Shown here one piece after another: positions 23,786 to 35,993 of a DNA stretch of 64,000 nt. The stretch comes from Coenobita brevimanus (lineage: Eukaryota > Arthropoda > Malacostraca > Decapoda > Coenobitidae), in NCBI GenBank assembly GCA_032717465.1, contig CM064697.1, positions 701,001 to 765,000 of the forward strand, in the 5' to 3' direction. Below the pieces are notes generated by a model. That model saw only the letters and a program-made list of their open reading frames with translations. It made no database searches and was not told where the DNA came from. A program made the position numbers and the translations under genes. Each line of letters begins with the position of its first letter. Positions within the stretch are counted from its first letter, which is position 1.

Positions 23786-25065
23786 AAAGTTAGAAGGTAT
23801 GAGAAAGGGGACGTGAAGAGGAGTAAAATCAAGAGAAATTATATACAGTTACATAGAAACACATGTCACACGGACATTGCGATCCCAGTTTCGATATTCG
23901 CAGTACTTTCTATTTCTTAGCCAGAGAAGAATAAGACAAGGATAGCACAACAGATATAAAGTGAACAGGAGGAAGTGATTGAAACAAGAGACAGTATGAT
24001 GATTTAGTGAACAGAGAATGAGTGAGCGTAGTAATACTGAACGCTAGAATACTGTAGATAATATTGAAAAGTAAAATGAATAAGAGGAACAATGTATTAT
24101 GAGCTTAGACAATGAAGGGAGTACTGAGCTAATGAAGAATGAATGTAGGAAATACTGAAAAATGTGGGACAGATGTAGGGAGACTTTAAAAAGGGTGCAG
24201 TGAAAGAGGAAAGGCTAAAAAACAAGGTTGAAATTAATGAAGGAAAATAAAAAATATGAAAGGAATAAGGAAACCCGTGAATAATTAATATCAGTGGAGG
24301 AAACGGCGAAAAAGTGAAATGAATAAAGGAGGTAGTGGAGAAAATGTTAAAGAAATAAGCAGTGAAGAAACGTCAAAGAGAAACAGTTAAAAAAATATAT
24401 ATATATTTATCATAAATGATGTAGTAAGAAATGTTAGATAAATGAAGGAAGTAGAAACAAGTAAACACATGGCACACGCTTAAAAAAAAAGAGTTAAACG
24501 TGAAGGTAGCAATGAAAAAAATATAAAATCAGTTAAGTGAAAATATTTTATACAGAAAGAAAGAGGCAGTGAATATATTTTAATGGATGAATGGAGAAAA
24601 GATGTTCGATGCATATATACTCGACGAATTTAGTGACAAATGTTAAAGAAGTAAAACACTAAAAATAATAATGGAGGAATTGAGCAGTGAGCAATTTAAA
24701 TGAATAACTGCTGAAAAAAATATGAAAGAAACGAAAGAGGCAGTGAAAAAAGTTAAATGATTGAAGGAAGTAAGGAAGAAAGCGAAGGAAGAGGATATGA
24801 AAAACACAAATTAAGTAGGAAGGAAATATTGTGCTGAAGGAAATGACGGAAGCAGAAAAACACTGAAATAAATGAAGGAAGTGATGAAGAAGTGGAAAGA
24901 ATGGGGAAAATAGTGAAGAAGTGTATAATGAATAAAGCACTGACTAAAAGGAGACTGAATGAAGGCAGTAGTGAAAAATGATGAATGCACGAGAGGATTG
25001 TGTGTACAGTAAGGAGAGAGAGAGAAAGAGAGAGAGAGCACAATGGGGAATGGGTGAATTAGTGT
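23310..25065. repeat. 1.7-kb purine-rich tract
   Basis: Plus strand mostly A and G, with GAAGGAAGT/GAATGAAG words and (GA)n at about 23753-23782 and 25015-25038. No exon supported. Confidence 0.75.
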
Positions 25066-25069
25066 GGAG

Positions 25070-25520
25070 TGAGGGAGCGAATGAAGTGTAGAGTGAGTGA
25101 GTGAATGATATGCAGACTGAGTGAATGAAGTGCGGAGTGAGAATGAATGAAGACAGAGTGTGAGTGAATGAAGTACAGAGCGAGAGTGTGAGAGTGAATG
25201 AAGTACAGAGTGAGAGAGTGTGAGTGAATGAAGTACAGAGTGAGAGAGTGTGAGTGAATGAAGTACAGAGTGAGAGAGTGTGAGTGAATGAAGTACAGGG
25301 TGAGAGAGTATGAGTGAATGAAGTACAGAGTGAGAGAGTGTGAGTGGATGAAGTACAGAGTGAGTGAATGAAGTACAGAGTGAGAGAGTGTGAGTGAATG
25401 AAGTACAGGGTGAGAGAGTGTGAGAGTGAATGAAGTACAGGGTGAGAGAGTGTGAGTGAATGAAGTACAGGGTGAGAGAGTGTGAGAGTGAATGAAGTAC
25501 AGGGTGAGAGAGTTAGGCAG
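25070..25520. repeat. ~30-bp minisatellite
   Basis: Well-conserved units of GAATGAAGTACAGAGTGAGA plus GAGTGTGAGT repeat about 14 times, with G/A variants (CAGAG or CAGGG) in blocks. Homogeneity is highest between 25190 and 25510, so amplification looks recent. Confidence 0.92.
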
Positions 25521-25589
25521 GAGAGGGAGCGATCACACTTGTTGGCAAATCCCGGTCCCAGTTGAGCAGCGCTAAATGTGGAACTCTAG

Positions 25590-26880
25590 TGTCAGGTTAC
25601 CGCCCCCCTCCCCTCCCCTCCCTCATGTCTCTCTCCCTCCATCCCTCCCTCTCTTCCGTCATCTTCTCTCCCCTCTGCTTATTTCCTTCCTTCCTCTCAT
25701 GCTCTTACCCCTATCTTCATACATGTGCCACTTTCCATCTTTTCCCCCTTCCCCCGTCTTTCTCCCCCTCATCATCATTATTTCTTTCTCATCCTTTATT
25801 TTTTCATACTCTTCATCTTTAACTCTTTCTTTATCTTTCTTGTATATTATCTTACTTTGTATCTCCCTTCCTCCTACCATCATCCCCTCATCCATTATTC
25901 CCTCCGTTTATCTTTCCTCCCTCCCTCTTTTCCTTCTCAATTCTGTTGCCTCCCCATTATCTTTCCTTCCTTTTTCCCTCTCCCTGCCTTTTTTCCCTTC
26001 CTTTCCTCCCTCTCGCCTCAGTCCCTACCGTCCTCCCTTTGACCTTCGTTCCTCCCTCCCACTCACCTCTGTTCCTCCCTCCCTTTCACTTCTGTTCCTC
26101 CCTCCCTCACTCTCGCCTCTCTCCCTCTCATCATTTTCTCTTCCGGCATCCACTTTTTTATCTCCCTTCCGCCATGTTTTGTCGGTCTCAGCCCTCATCT
26201 TCCCTTACTCTCCTCCATCACCTTCTCCTCCACCTGTCGCCTTCTTTCCCTCGTAATATTCTCTTCCGTCTCTATCTTTTCCTCTTTCTCTCTTACTCTT
26301 TCCTTCCTTTTTTCATCTGTCTATCTTCTGTTAGCACCCCTTCCTTTGTTCCTGTGTCTTTCTTGTATCAGATTTTCTTCGTACCTGCCATTTTCTCTTC
26401 CGTCTCTCCCTCATGCCTCTCTCCCTTTTTATCTTCCTCCCTCCCGTTCGTATTATGTCTCTCACACCTCTCTCCTGCCTTATCTCTCCCCGTCCTTCCA
26501 ATTATCTCTCCCCTTGCTGCCTTTACTTATCGTCATCATTTCTTGTTCTCTTGCAACTTGCCCACACATCTTCCCATCTACCACCATCTTTCATACCTTA
26601 TCGTCCGCGCCTACCCTCCCCATTTTTCATCATTCCTTTCTCCTATCATCTTCTTTCCTTCATTTACCTTCCCACCTACACATATCGCCATCTTGTTTTT
26701 TTCCTAGTTGTCTACATACCTTGCTATCTCTCGTCATCTTCCTTAGCTTGCTTTATTGTCGGGACCCCACTTTCTCATTACTTTCCATTCTACTTGTCTT
26801 TTTAATTTTTCTCTCTTTTCCTACCGCCATACCTTTACTTAACATCATCGTTCCTTCCGTTTTCCTCAGCCTGCCTATTT
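25590..26880. repeat. 1.3-kb pyrimidine-rich tract
   Basis: Plus strand overwhelmingly C and T (CCTCCCT, TTCCTTC, CTTCTC words). It carries several overlapping open frames up to 253 residues that consist mainly of Ser, Leu, Pro and Phe and are rejected as genes. Confidence 0.85.
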
Positions 26881-27350
26881 AGACACACGTTCAACAGTCT
26901 CTTTGCGCGGTCTCGAAACCGCGTCAGATTCTCGTCAGCACGTAATGAGATCTTGCCAACCTACCCAGCAAAAGTCAGATGTGTTGGAATGCCAGTTCAT
27001 TAGCTCGGAACCCCACAAATGAAAACAAAACAAAAAATAATGTAATGGGCGGGAGTGTGCTGTACAGTCGCGGTTAGGAATATCGGCCCACTTTTTAGTC
27101 GAACAGTTATGAAACTCTTACACAACATTTTGAAAAGTTTGATGGGTTTCGAAGATCGCATCACTGGATTTCAGAAGTTATCGTTCACTGTCTCCATATT
27201 TATCGTCATGATCGATAATTAAATCCGCGGTTGTGTCTCCCTGAACCACCCGTCATCGTCCTTACCTGAACGTCCTCTTCTCTGCTGCCTCATCGTCCCT
27301 GTTATTATAACGTCTCACCCATCCGTATCTTTTTCCACCTGTTTACCTGA
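26881..27350. other. No gene seen
   Basis: Mixed DNA. A small hairpin GCGGTCTCGAAACCGC lies near 26908. No exon supported. Confidence 0.45.
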
Positions 27351-27351
<1 letters not shown>

Positions 27352-27393
<42 letters not shown>

Positions 27394-27433
27394 GTCATCA
27401 GTTTCTATCTCCAGCTTTTGCCTTCCTGTTGGG

Positions 27434-27488
<55 letters not shown>

Positions 27489-27679
27489 TGTGTGTGTGTG
27501 TGTGTGCTTTACCTGTTTATTTCCTCTCCTTCCCCGCCTTCCTGTCGCCATCTTTCCATCTTAATCTGGCTTTATCGCCCAGCCAAAAACATTATATTCT
27601 CCAGCTTTTCAGTCTTGTTTTTTATTTTTTATTTTTCTTTCTGTTTCTCTGCATCCTTTTTCTGCTTAATCTGCATACT

Positions 27680-27718
<39 letters not shown>

Positions 27719-27775
27719 ACATTTACGATTTTTGTAGCGTTTATGAGCCAGAAATTATACTCGAAGTGAGGCAGT

Positions 27776-27812
<37 letters not shown>

Positions 27813-27925
27813 TTTGAATGAGCGAGTAAGTAGTTGGGACTGAATGGACAAGAATGAGGAAGTAATAATGAGTCTGAGAGAGAGAGAGAGAGGGAGAGAG
27901 AGAGAGAGAGAGAGAGAGTAATATG
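27352..27925. repeat. Microsatellite cluster
   Basis: (ATC)n at about 27353-27393, (TG)n at 27437-27507 with one interruption, (TC)n at 27681-27714, and two (GA)n blocks at 27780-27809 and 27875-27919. Confidence 0.95.
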
Positions 27926-28034
27926 ATATGAGGGTGATGTGTTTTGGCAGGTCCATTACATTCGACATGACATTTAGGAGACATGACGAGACAGAGAGAG
28001 GAGAAAAGACTGAGAGATAGACATGACATTCTTC

Positions 28035-28161
<127 letters not shown>

Positions 28162-28299
28162 ATCCATCTCGCAACCTGCCAACTCTTAACATACTGTACA
28201 GCCTACCCTGTAAACAACCTCTTCCCCCCCTACCCCCCACAAAACCGACTCCCCACTTGCAGCACATTGGAAGGTCAGCAGCACACACCAGGGGGCCCT

Positions 28300-28500
28300 G
28301 GCAAGTAAGGGGTTATGCACGGCTCGGCACGGCACCATATAATACAGTACCGCACAAGAGAGCACGTCACAGCACAGCACAACGTAGCATAACACAGTAC
28401 CGCACAGAATAGCACAGCACTTTACAGTACGTTACTGTGTAGTACAATGGGGTACATTAAATTACAGTACTCTACAGTTTACCACTGCACTCCACACACT
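28300..28500. repeat. Degenerate CAGCA/CAGTA array
   Basis: Variants of GCACAGCAC, CAGTACCGCAC and ACAGTAC recur at about 5-bp spacing for 200 bp. No coding frame. Confidence 0.55.
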
Positions 28501-28842
28501 GACTACCTGCCCTGTGAAAAATATTAGTATCAAGTATATTATTGAGTTACATCTTTTTGATGAGAGCATAATATGCATCAGTAACATACAAAAGACTATC
28601 AGCCCCATCATTACGGTGACAATTTTCATATTATCCTGCAACCGGTGGACGATTACATTATGTTTGGGAGAATTTTTTCGGGGCAAGAGTGTAGAATAAG
28701 GTCGTCATTAACCTCTTCCCTACATGGACTCTTCCTTAAACTGCATATAGTCGTGTGGCAGTGGAAAGAATACAACAAACTAGACGGCATCGTAGTGAAG
28801 GGCTTAACGTGACACGGATAAACAGGCTAATGATAAGACACA

Positions 28843-29064
28843 GGCTCGTATTCGTGGCGGTAGAGGAGACTTCGTAACAACTCCTCCATAGTGATTTATT
28901 TTGCATATTACACCTTAGCATTCTCTTGCATGTCAGTTATATCTCTTTAATATCGACATTGTTCCCATCGATAATATACAAGAGGATATAAAGAAATAAT
29001 GTGCAGAATAAGTCGAAAACGGAGATGTGTTCCGAAATATCCAAAGCCACTTAGAATACGCCCC
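28843..29064. mobile_element. MITE-like repeat family C, copy 1
   Basis: Bounded by GGCTCGTATTC and GAATACGCCCC, near-inverted complements. The left part (GGAGACTTCGTAAC...CTCCATAGTGATTTATTTT) and right part (GTTCCGAAATATCCAAA) align to the repeat at 30053-30245. Confidence 0.5.
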
Positions 29065-29186
29065 AGAAATGATACTGATCGTTCAAATCCCTCGAGAATA
29101 TCGTCTTTAGAGACTGCGGCTGTTGGCATGCTTGCAGATCCTCATTTACTCGCCCATCAGTCACAAGTGTGTTGTTTTGTGGAGCT

Positions 29187-29187
<1 letters not shown>

Positions 29188-29247
<60 letters not shown>
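29188..29247. repeat. (GT)n microsatellite
   Basis: About 60 bp of GT dinucleotides. Confidence 0.97.
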
Positions 29248-29249
29248 TG

Positions 29250-29861
29250 AAAGGTTGTAGGGTTAAACCAATCTTTTTGCATAGGTCTCGAGACGGAGCA
29301 TTTCCACACTAGACATATTTAATTATAATCATGACGCCAGATCCATATTTTATCTTGAGACTTCCGGTTGCACAGCAGTTCGGACGGTGTTTTTAAATGA
29401 AGGAGGAGGAGGAGGAGGAGGACAATGCCATTTCCTCCCTCACTTTCGTTGCCCCTCACTCGCTCTTACCAATCTCTTCAAGTCTGTCATTAGTACCAAC
29501 CATGCCTCAGAAATATTAGATGTAGTGAGCGCTGTGTCCTTGTAGAGTTTAACTAAGCTTGAGGAGAAAGCCCGCTGTAAAATAATACAATTCTGACGTT
29601 ACATTCATACAACTGGTAGAGGATCGAGAGGACGGAGACATTACTTAGGCAGGGTGAAGGGAGAAGGGTGAAGCAAGGGTACTATCTGATCCTGCCTCGC
29701 CTGCCTCGCTTCCAGTATGATTTAGATGTGATGAGCTGGAGAGGAACTTGTGTGTCTTGTACAGCTGCTTTATTTTCCCCTGGCGCGGCGGATGTGTTGC
29801 GTTTGTTCCTTTTTTTCTTTTTAACTACGCCATACGTCACCGGTTTGAATACATATTAATG
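29250..29861. other. No gene seen
   Basis: Mixed DNA with a short (GGA)n run at 29400-29421. Confidence 0.45.

Positions 29862-29929
<68 letters not shown>
29862..29929. repeat. (CA)n microsatellite
   Basis: About 68 bp of CA dinucleotides. Confidence 0.97.
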
Positions 29930-29934
<5 letters not shown>

Positions 29935-30052
29935 TCTGCCTTTAAAACAGTATGGCACCCGGTCTATCCATTCACATACATTTTATTTCCCTCTTCCCTC
30001 TCGTCTTTTCCTTCCCCCTCCTCCTCGTCGGTGCTCTGTTTAGCCACTCACA

Positions 30053-30245
30053 GGGCCGTATTCCAGGCTATATAGGAGTCTTCGTAGCGTCTTTTCCATA
30101 GCGATTTGTTTTTTATGCCATATCTCAACCCTCCCTCGTCCGTTGTTGATATCGTTTTAATTGTGACATAAGCTGCATCAGGTGTAAATTGTAAAATAAA
30201 TCGCCAGGGAATATGTTTTGCGAAATATCCAAACCACATACAGCA
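30053..30245. mobile_element. MITE-like repeat family C, copy 2
   Basis: Shares GGCCGTATTC, GGAGTCTTCGTAGCG, TCCATAGCGATTTGTTTT and TGCGAAATATCCAAACCACA with 28843-29064 in the same order. The right terminal repeat is degraded. Confidence 0.45.
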
Positions 30246-31190
30246 CGACCAATGATCACATTTCCTCTCTCTGTGCTTCATCTCCCTTCCCCATCCTTCC
30301 ATCCTCCTATCCTCCCTTTACCCACCCTCACCTCACAGTCTCGTCCCCTCTGACCCTTTTACCCTGCCCCTTACCACCCCTGTCCATCCCCACGCTACTC
30401 TTCTTCCTACACATCGTTATTTATATATCATACTCGTTCTTCATTAACATAAACCAACTCTGAATCAGTCACGATGCAAATGACAAGTTTCCTAACGCTA
30501 GGTGTTGAAAAGAGGAGATTAGTTTGAATGAAGGAGGTTTATTTAGATAAGATGTTAATAAGAGTTATATGAAAAAAGTCGCTTCCTTCTGTTTTTCTTA
30601 TCAAAACTAGAGACGTGAGAGTACCTTTGGAAATGTAACTTCTTGTCCATGAAACAGGTTTGGTCAGTACAGCAGTGTAAGGCAGCAAATTGGATATACA
30701 ACGGTAGTCCAGGTAACAGGAAGTTAACAGGTAAAACAGACACTTAAAATATATCATTAACTCGTATAAATAAAATTGTCAAGGTAACAAAAATAAATAA
30801 TGTTAGATAAATTATACAACTGAAACACGAATAAGAGAAAAATCAGACTAGACTAAGGTTACACGTCGAAAAAAATAATAATAAAAAACACTAAGGAAGT
30901 TATACTGAAAAATAAGATTGTAAAAGTAAAGTGATTGAATACACAAAGTCAACATAAACAAACTACAAATATTAAAGACGAGGTACATAAAAATACAGAA
31001 GAAAATAAATGAAACAAAACAAAATCTAAAACTAACAATCAACTGAATATAAAAAAAAAGATAAACAACATAGAAAACAAAACACATTGAGACACTAAAA
31101 CTTAATCAAAACAAATCTAGCACTAATAAAACTAACGAAATCAAACCTAAAGACAAAATAAAAAGCCAACGAAGGAAAACGCACTACAAT
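30246..31190. other. Non-coding, AT-rich
   Basis: A C/T-rich stretch (30260-30420) is followed by A-rich DNA (30750-31170). No exon or repeat recognised. Confidence 0.45.
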
Positions 31191-31197
31191 GGGCAGC

Positions 31198-31421
31198 TAT
31201 ACTCTTTTCACCTTAACTTGGCCCTAGATTTTTGTCCTTGTGTAGCATAAATCACGTAGCTTAGCAGTAAAAGCAAGAAAAAATCAATGCTTCGGCTCTA
31301 CATCCTATCCAGAACACCTTTTCGTCACTAGGATCATTGTAGTGTTAATCTGTTCCAAACACTCAGCATTAAGATGAAGAGACTGCACAATTTTAGGCCA
31401 AGTTAAAGTGAAAAGGGTATA
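31198..31421. mobile_element. MITE family A, best-preserved copy
   Basis: Left end TATACTCTTTTCACCTTAAC and right end GTTAAAGTGAAAAGGGTATA are inverted complements over about 35 bp with few mismatches, including the inner GGCC and AATTTT. Both ends start in TATA, which would fit a TA target duplication. The 224-bp element has no coding capacity. Two relatives lie at 3963-4177 and 60542-60769. Confidence 0.8.
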
Positions 31422-31768
31422 GACCAATCCGGCAACTGACCCTTGGGGGAGCGTAGTCGAGCATAAACGGATCCTGGGGGTAGATGGCGCTGCTAGGGTT
31501 ATTGGTGTTGTGGGAGGGGGCACAGAAGGGGGGGAGGTCTTGCTGGAGATGGGGAAAACAGAACAAGCGTTAGGGCAGATGGATTAATTGATTACAGGAG
31601 CTAATAATGGCGGGGTAAATATCAAAGCTCACTGCCGCCGAACAGCCATAAAAGAATAAATAAAAATACAATGTTATTCTCATGTTATTCTCAGCAAGCA
31701 TTAGAGCAGAAACTTCACCCACGGCAGCACAGGCTTGGGTTAACAGCACATATGTGGGTGAATAACAG
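31422..31768. other. No gene seen
   Basis: Includes a G-rich stretch at 31490-31550. Nothing supported. Confidence 0.45.
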
Positions 31769-31770
31769 TA

Positions 31771-31967
31771 GTCGGTTTGTTGTCACCTGTTGATGATCCC
31801 TAAACCCTTCCAGCTTAGTTGATGGCAGTATAGTCAGACTGGAGGGACTAGTTACCAAGGAGACTCATTTCTGCCTCATAACGAAGACCTATCGAGCTTC
31901 ATGCAACCATAACTTAGTACTCAGGTTGTGGGATCGACCTAGTTCCATCAGGTGAAAACAAACCGAC
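31771..31967. mobile_element. MITE-like element D with TA flanks
   Basis: GTCGGTTTGTTGTCACCTG at 31771 and CAGGTGAAAACAAACCGAC ending at 31967 are inverted complements with one mismatch in 19 bp. TA dinucleotides flank both ends (31769-31770, 31968-31969), as in Tc1/mariner-type insertions. The 197-bp interior is not related to families A-C by eye. Confidence 0.7.
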
Positions 31968-31969
31968 TA

Positions 31970-32800
31970 TGATAACGATGGCAAGCACACCGAACAAAAT
32001 TATTTCCCAGTTAAATGGGATAGCCACATGGAGTGTACAAAAGTAAAGGGAAAGTTTGCATGGCTTAGTTACTTATAGGTCAACATTTGGACATAAAAAA
32101 GAAAAATAGACGAAGCAGCATCACATAAAATACACAAAGTAATACAAAAATAAACATAAAAAGAAGCTATTGCGAGAGGATGTAGGTGTGGATGTTACTG
32201 CAGTTAATTTGCTGTGGGTTATTGAAGTGATTTGGTGTAGTTGTTATTAAGGTGAAGGTTTGTTTCCGCATATGCAGTATGAGTACGGATCCTGCTCCAG
32301 TAAGCAGTCATTTTACAGGTGATACAGGTGTTTTAAGTCAGGTGTAGTGAGTACCTGTTAATAATTATAGGCACGTGTTACTTCAGACATCATGTGTATG
32401 TATAGTTACTGGGGTCCATGTGTTATTACCCAAGTGCTGTTTTTTGTACAAGCGTTATTTCTGTACACGCCGATGTATCACTGTAATATAACTGCTTTCT
32501 ATAACATCTAGCTTTCTGACGCTCGCACAGCTTTGATTAACGAGCCTTGCTAAACTCGTTCCCGTTATAGTTACGTTAAATATATAATCTGAGGGTAATG
32601 TTTATAGTGTTTACGGGAGCAAGAGTCTTCATAGGTCGTGTTATATGATCGATGATGAAGAGCGTCAGCCTAATTCACAGTTCTAAGCATCATTGGTGGG
32701 GCTTACGACACACTATAATTGGACGGTAACAGCTCATCACCTTGAGATTGTTTACCATCAACCTGCACTTCCTTATCGTCCAGGCGGTTTATATGAATGT
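31970..32800. other. No gene seen
   Basis: AT-leaning unique DNA without supported features. Confidence 0.45.
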
Positions 32801-32807
32801 GTCAGTG

Positions 32808-33350
32808 TGGGAGTGAGGTGGTGGGGTGAAGTGTGGGGTGGTAGGTGGAATGTGGCGTGGCAGGGTGGAGTGTGGGGTGGCAAGGTGAGGTGTGAGGTGG
32901 CAAGGTAGAGTGTGATGTGGTAGGGTGCAGTGTGAGATTGCAGGGTGGAATGTGATGTGGTAGGATACAGTGTGAAGTGGCAGGGTAGAGTGTGGTGGTA
33001 GGATGAAGTGTGGGGTGGCAGGGTAAAGTGTGAGATGGCAGGGTGGAGTGTGAAGTGACAGAGTGGAGTGCTAGATGGTAGGAAGAAATAGAGTGTGAGG
33101 TGGCGGGGTAAAGTGTGAGGTGGCAAAGTGGAGAGTGAGATGGCAGGGTGAAGTGTGAGACGGCAGGGTGGAGTGTGAGATGGCAGGATGGATTGTGGGA
33201 TGACAGGGCGGAGTGTGAGGTCGCAGAGTGGAGTGTGGGATGACAGGGTGGAGTGTGAAGTGGCAGGGTGGAGTGTGGGATGACAGGGTGGAGTATGAAG
33301 TGGCAGAGTTGAGTGTGAGATGACAGGGTGGAGTGTGAGATGCAAGGGTG
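32808..33350. repeat. ~20-bp minisatellite
   Basis: About 27 units of GTGGGGTGGCAGGGTGGAGT with drift (GAGATG, GAAGTG variants). It yields a 297-residue His/Thr/Pro minus-strand frame with a visible 5-7 residue periodicity (HPATSHSTL), which is a repeat by-product. Confidence 0.9.
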
Positions 33351-33479
33351 AGTTAGGGCGGCTTGGGGGGACATGTGCAGGGGTGGCTTTGAATGATGCC
33401 GTGTTTGTGGAATACCTGGTAAAAATACACCTTTCCTTCCGTATTTGGTGTCTGGCGTGGCGTGGGCGGGGACAGAGTG

Positions 33480-34330
33480 TGCGCTGGGTAGGGTGTGGGT
33501 GGAGGAGTGTGGGTGGGGTGGGATAACAGAGGAGGTGTGTAGGTGAAGTGGTGTGAAAATGGAGGTGTGTGTGTGTGGGAGGGGAGGGTGTGGGTGGAAG
33601 TGTGTGGCGGGGGAGGGGGTATGGGTGGAGGTGTGTGGATGGGGTGAAGAGGAGGTGGAGGTACATGAGTAGGGTGAAGAGGAGATGGAGGTGCGTGGCT
33701 GGGGTAGGGTAAGAGTGGAGGTGTGTAGTTGAAGTCGTGTAAGAATGAATGTTGTGAGTAGGTGGAGTATGGGTGGAAGTGTGTGGGTGGGGTAGGGTGT
33801 AGATGGAGGTTGGTGGGTGGGGTGGGGTGTATATGGAGGTTTGTGGGTGGGGTGGGGTGAGGGTGGGATAGGGTGTAGATGAAGATGTATGGATGGGATA
33901 GGTATGCGTTGGGTCGGGTTGGAGGGATTTGAAAATAGTGGGTTGAGGACAGATTGTGATGGAGATGAGTTTGCGAGGTGAACATGGAGAGATGGCGTGT
34001 ATGTTTGAAGTGGAAATGAACGGGTTTATGTGATGGGGATAGAGGTGAGCATGTGGTGTATGTGGATAGGGAGCAGAGGTGTTGGTGTAGGTTGGACGGG
34101 GTGTGGGTGGAGTAGTGGTGTGATGGGGGTAGTGTGGGGATGGAGGTTGGCATATAGTGTGGGTCAGTAGGGGAGTGGACTGGATGGGGTGGGGTTACGA
34201 ATGTGGACCAGGCGGAGTGCATGTGGAGGTGTGGACTGGGTGGGACGGAAGTAAGGATGTGAAATGGGCGAGGTGGAAGCGGATACTTGGACTGAGTGGC
34301 GTGAATTGGGTGGGCCGAGGCAGAACTGGA
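33480..34330. repeat. Degenerate G/T-rich tandem DNA
   Basis: Variants of GGTGTGTGGGTGGGGT for about 850 bp, grading out of the preceding minisatellite after a unique stretch (33351-33475). Confidence 0.8.
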
Positions 34331-34519
34331 ATGATGATGATATGGGTGAAGGAAAGCTACATTTCTCTACATTCATTTTACTTGCCAGATGCGGGTATAA
34401 TATGGTTGTACTGATGACTATGAAGGGTAATTTCTTTGGACTGTGGTTCAGCGTCCGCGAGCGATGAGGTCTGAAAGTGAGTGTAGTTAAGCGTTAAGTG
34501 GGAGCAAATGGATAGTTGG

Positions 34520-34990
34520 AAACTGACTGGTGCTATGAAGGCCTTGATTTGGAATAGGAAGCTTATTACAGAGGCTACACGATGACTGCTTGAGGGTACG
34601 ATAGTATCCACATTAACGCGTGGGTGTGAGTCACTGGTACGACAGGATTTCGAAAAGTTTAGCACGAAATCAGTGGAAATAGAACTAATCAGGAATACAA
34701 TAGTGGATCTCGTAAGCTACGTGGAATAAGAAATACAGGGACTCGTGAAAGACGTGGAGTAAGGAGGCCTATTAATCAAAAGCCTAAAGACTGTGAGGCT
34801 ACTGTATGGTTATATAGAGGGAAAGGATATTCTTCCGGTGGTGAAAAGGGTATATGTCAGTGAGGTTAAGAGTAGAAAGAAATGTGGAAAGCCATACGTA
34901 AAAGTTAATTATAGGTACTGATGAGGAGGAAGTGAAGAAGCTGACGAAAGACAGAAATTGATGCATGGAGTACGTACTGTGACACACATG
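34520..34990 (+). pseudogene. LINE reverse transcriptase C-terminal relic
   Basis: Plus strand reads AMKALIWNRKLITEATR, a stop, then LLEGTIVSTLTRGCESLVRQ and a following segment. This corresponds to the ALVLNKRLS / LHE..LVPTLMYGSETW blocks near the end of many non-LTR retrotransposon reverse transcriptases. Further on, in another frame, VVKRVYVSEVKSRKKCGKP matches the KRVYVSEVEGRRGRGRP block. Stops and a frameshift make it a pseudogene. It is colinear with the relic at 1-410. Confidence 0.7.
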
Positions 34991-35394
34991 ACAAGAGTTC
35001 CACCCCTTTTGTTATTTGGACGTTGACGGGATGGCTGCCATTCCATTCCTTGCCAAATGAACCACTGCAGTATGGTAAGGTCCTTTTATACCTACGGACG
35101 TCTGCTGCCAAATGATTATACTCTGTTTACGAGAGCCTCCGGTAGAAAAGTAAGTGATAGCTATATTTAACGTCTCTGCTTCGAAAACTCACCCCTAAGT
35201 TGATTAAAATCGTCTGAAAGTAGCCAGAGTAAAATAGAAAAGACGCCATTATACTGAGCTGGTTAAGAGTGAGGCTCCTGTCTTGGTTTTTTCCCTCACA
35301 TACTTCATCAATCCACTTCTGTCTTTCGTCAGTACTTTTACTTGCTCATCATTCCGTCAACCATTCCTCGCCTACCCACACATTCCTTCTTATG

Positions 35395-35395
<1 letters not shown>
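34991..35395. other. No gene seen
   Basis: Contains one copy of the dispersed word GATTAAAATCGTCTGAAAGT (about 35201). Otherwise unremarkable. Confidence 0.4.

Positions 35396-35459
<64 letters not shown>
35396..35459. repeat. (GT)n microsatellite
   Basis: About 62 bp of GT dinucleotides. Confidence 0.97.
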
Positions 35460-35463
<4 letters not shown>

Positions 35464-35626
35464 AGGGCAAATTAATCATATATAGCATGTTAATGTGTAA
35501 GGTTTTGCCTGTGTGATGGAATCGAGAATTTAGAAAGCTTGGATGATGAGTGAAGAGAGGTGTGGTTCATTTTGTTGGGCAGTCTGTTGATACCGCTTTT
35601 TGTAGGAAAGTGTGAGTAGGGTAGGG

Positions 35627-35659
<33 letters not shown>

Positions 35660-35661
<2 letters not shown>

Positions 35662-35912
35662 TCACAGGGTCGGTCAGGATCACGTGATGGTCGTGATCGT
35701 CAGCTTTTACCCTCCCGGAAGGGAGCTGAGAGCTCATATAGTCCGATCTAAGGGCAAGGCTGTGACCTTCACACATGCACACACCCGTACCCTTGCTCAA
35801 GGGCGACAGTAACCACCCACTTCGTCAGTGAAACTTTTCGCAACCTGAGCGAGGCGCGAACTCCCGTCTACCAGATGGCAAGCGAGAACGTTACCACTGA
35901 GCCAGCGAGCGG
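35660..35912 (-). mobile_element. tRNA-Gly-like SINE, minus strand
   Basis: The minus strand begins with a tRNA-like head: A box TGGCTCAGTGG (complement of 35894-35904), TTCTCGCTTGCCATCTGG resembling the anticodon arm of tRNA-Gly(GCC), and B box GAGTTCGCGCC (35853-35863). A body of about 180 bp follows with CTTCCGGGAGGG and CGTGATCCTGACCG. (GT)n arrays sit directly on both sides (35627-35658 and from 35911). It is not a functional tRNA because no acceptor stem closes. Its family differs from the SINE at 17030. Confidence 0.8.
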
Positions 35913-35916
35913 TGTG

Positions 35917-35951
<35 letters not shown>

Positions 35952-35993
35952 GTTTGTAGTATTGTGTGTGTATGTGTGTATAATATTGCTTGT

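Noticed and set aside
25070..25520. CRISPR-like regular repeat
   Set aside because: Units are head-to-tail without unique spacers and the DNA is eukaryotic; it is a minisatellite.
25576..26256. Overlapping 180-250-codon Leu/Ser/Pro frames
   Set aside because: Pyrimidine-rich strand lacks TAA/TAG/TGA by composition; no protein features.
32773..33666. 297-codon minus-strand frame with periodic HPATSHSTL-like repeats
   Set aside because: The periodicity comes from the 20-bp DNA minisatellite; the same region is repetitive in every frame.
35844..35910. Possible tRNA-Gly gene
   Set aside because: The head is tRNA-Gly-like but stems are broken and a non-tRNA body follows; called a SINE.
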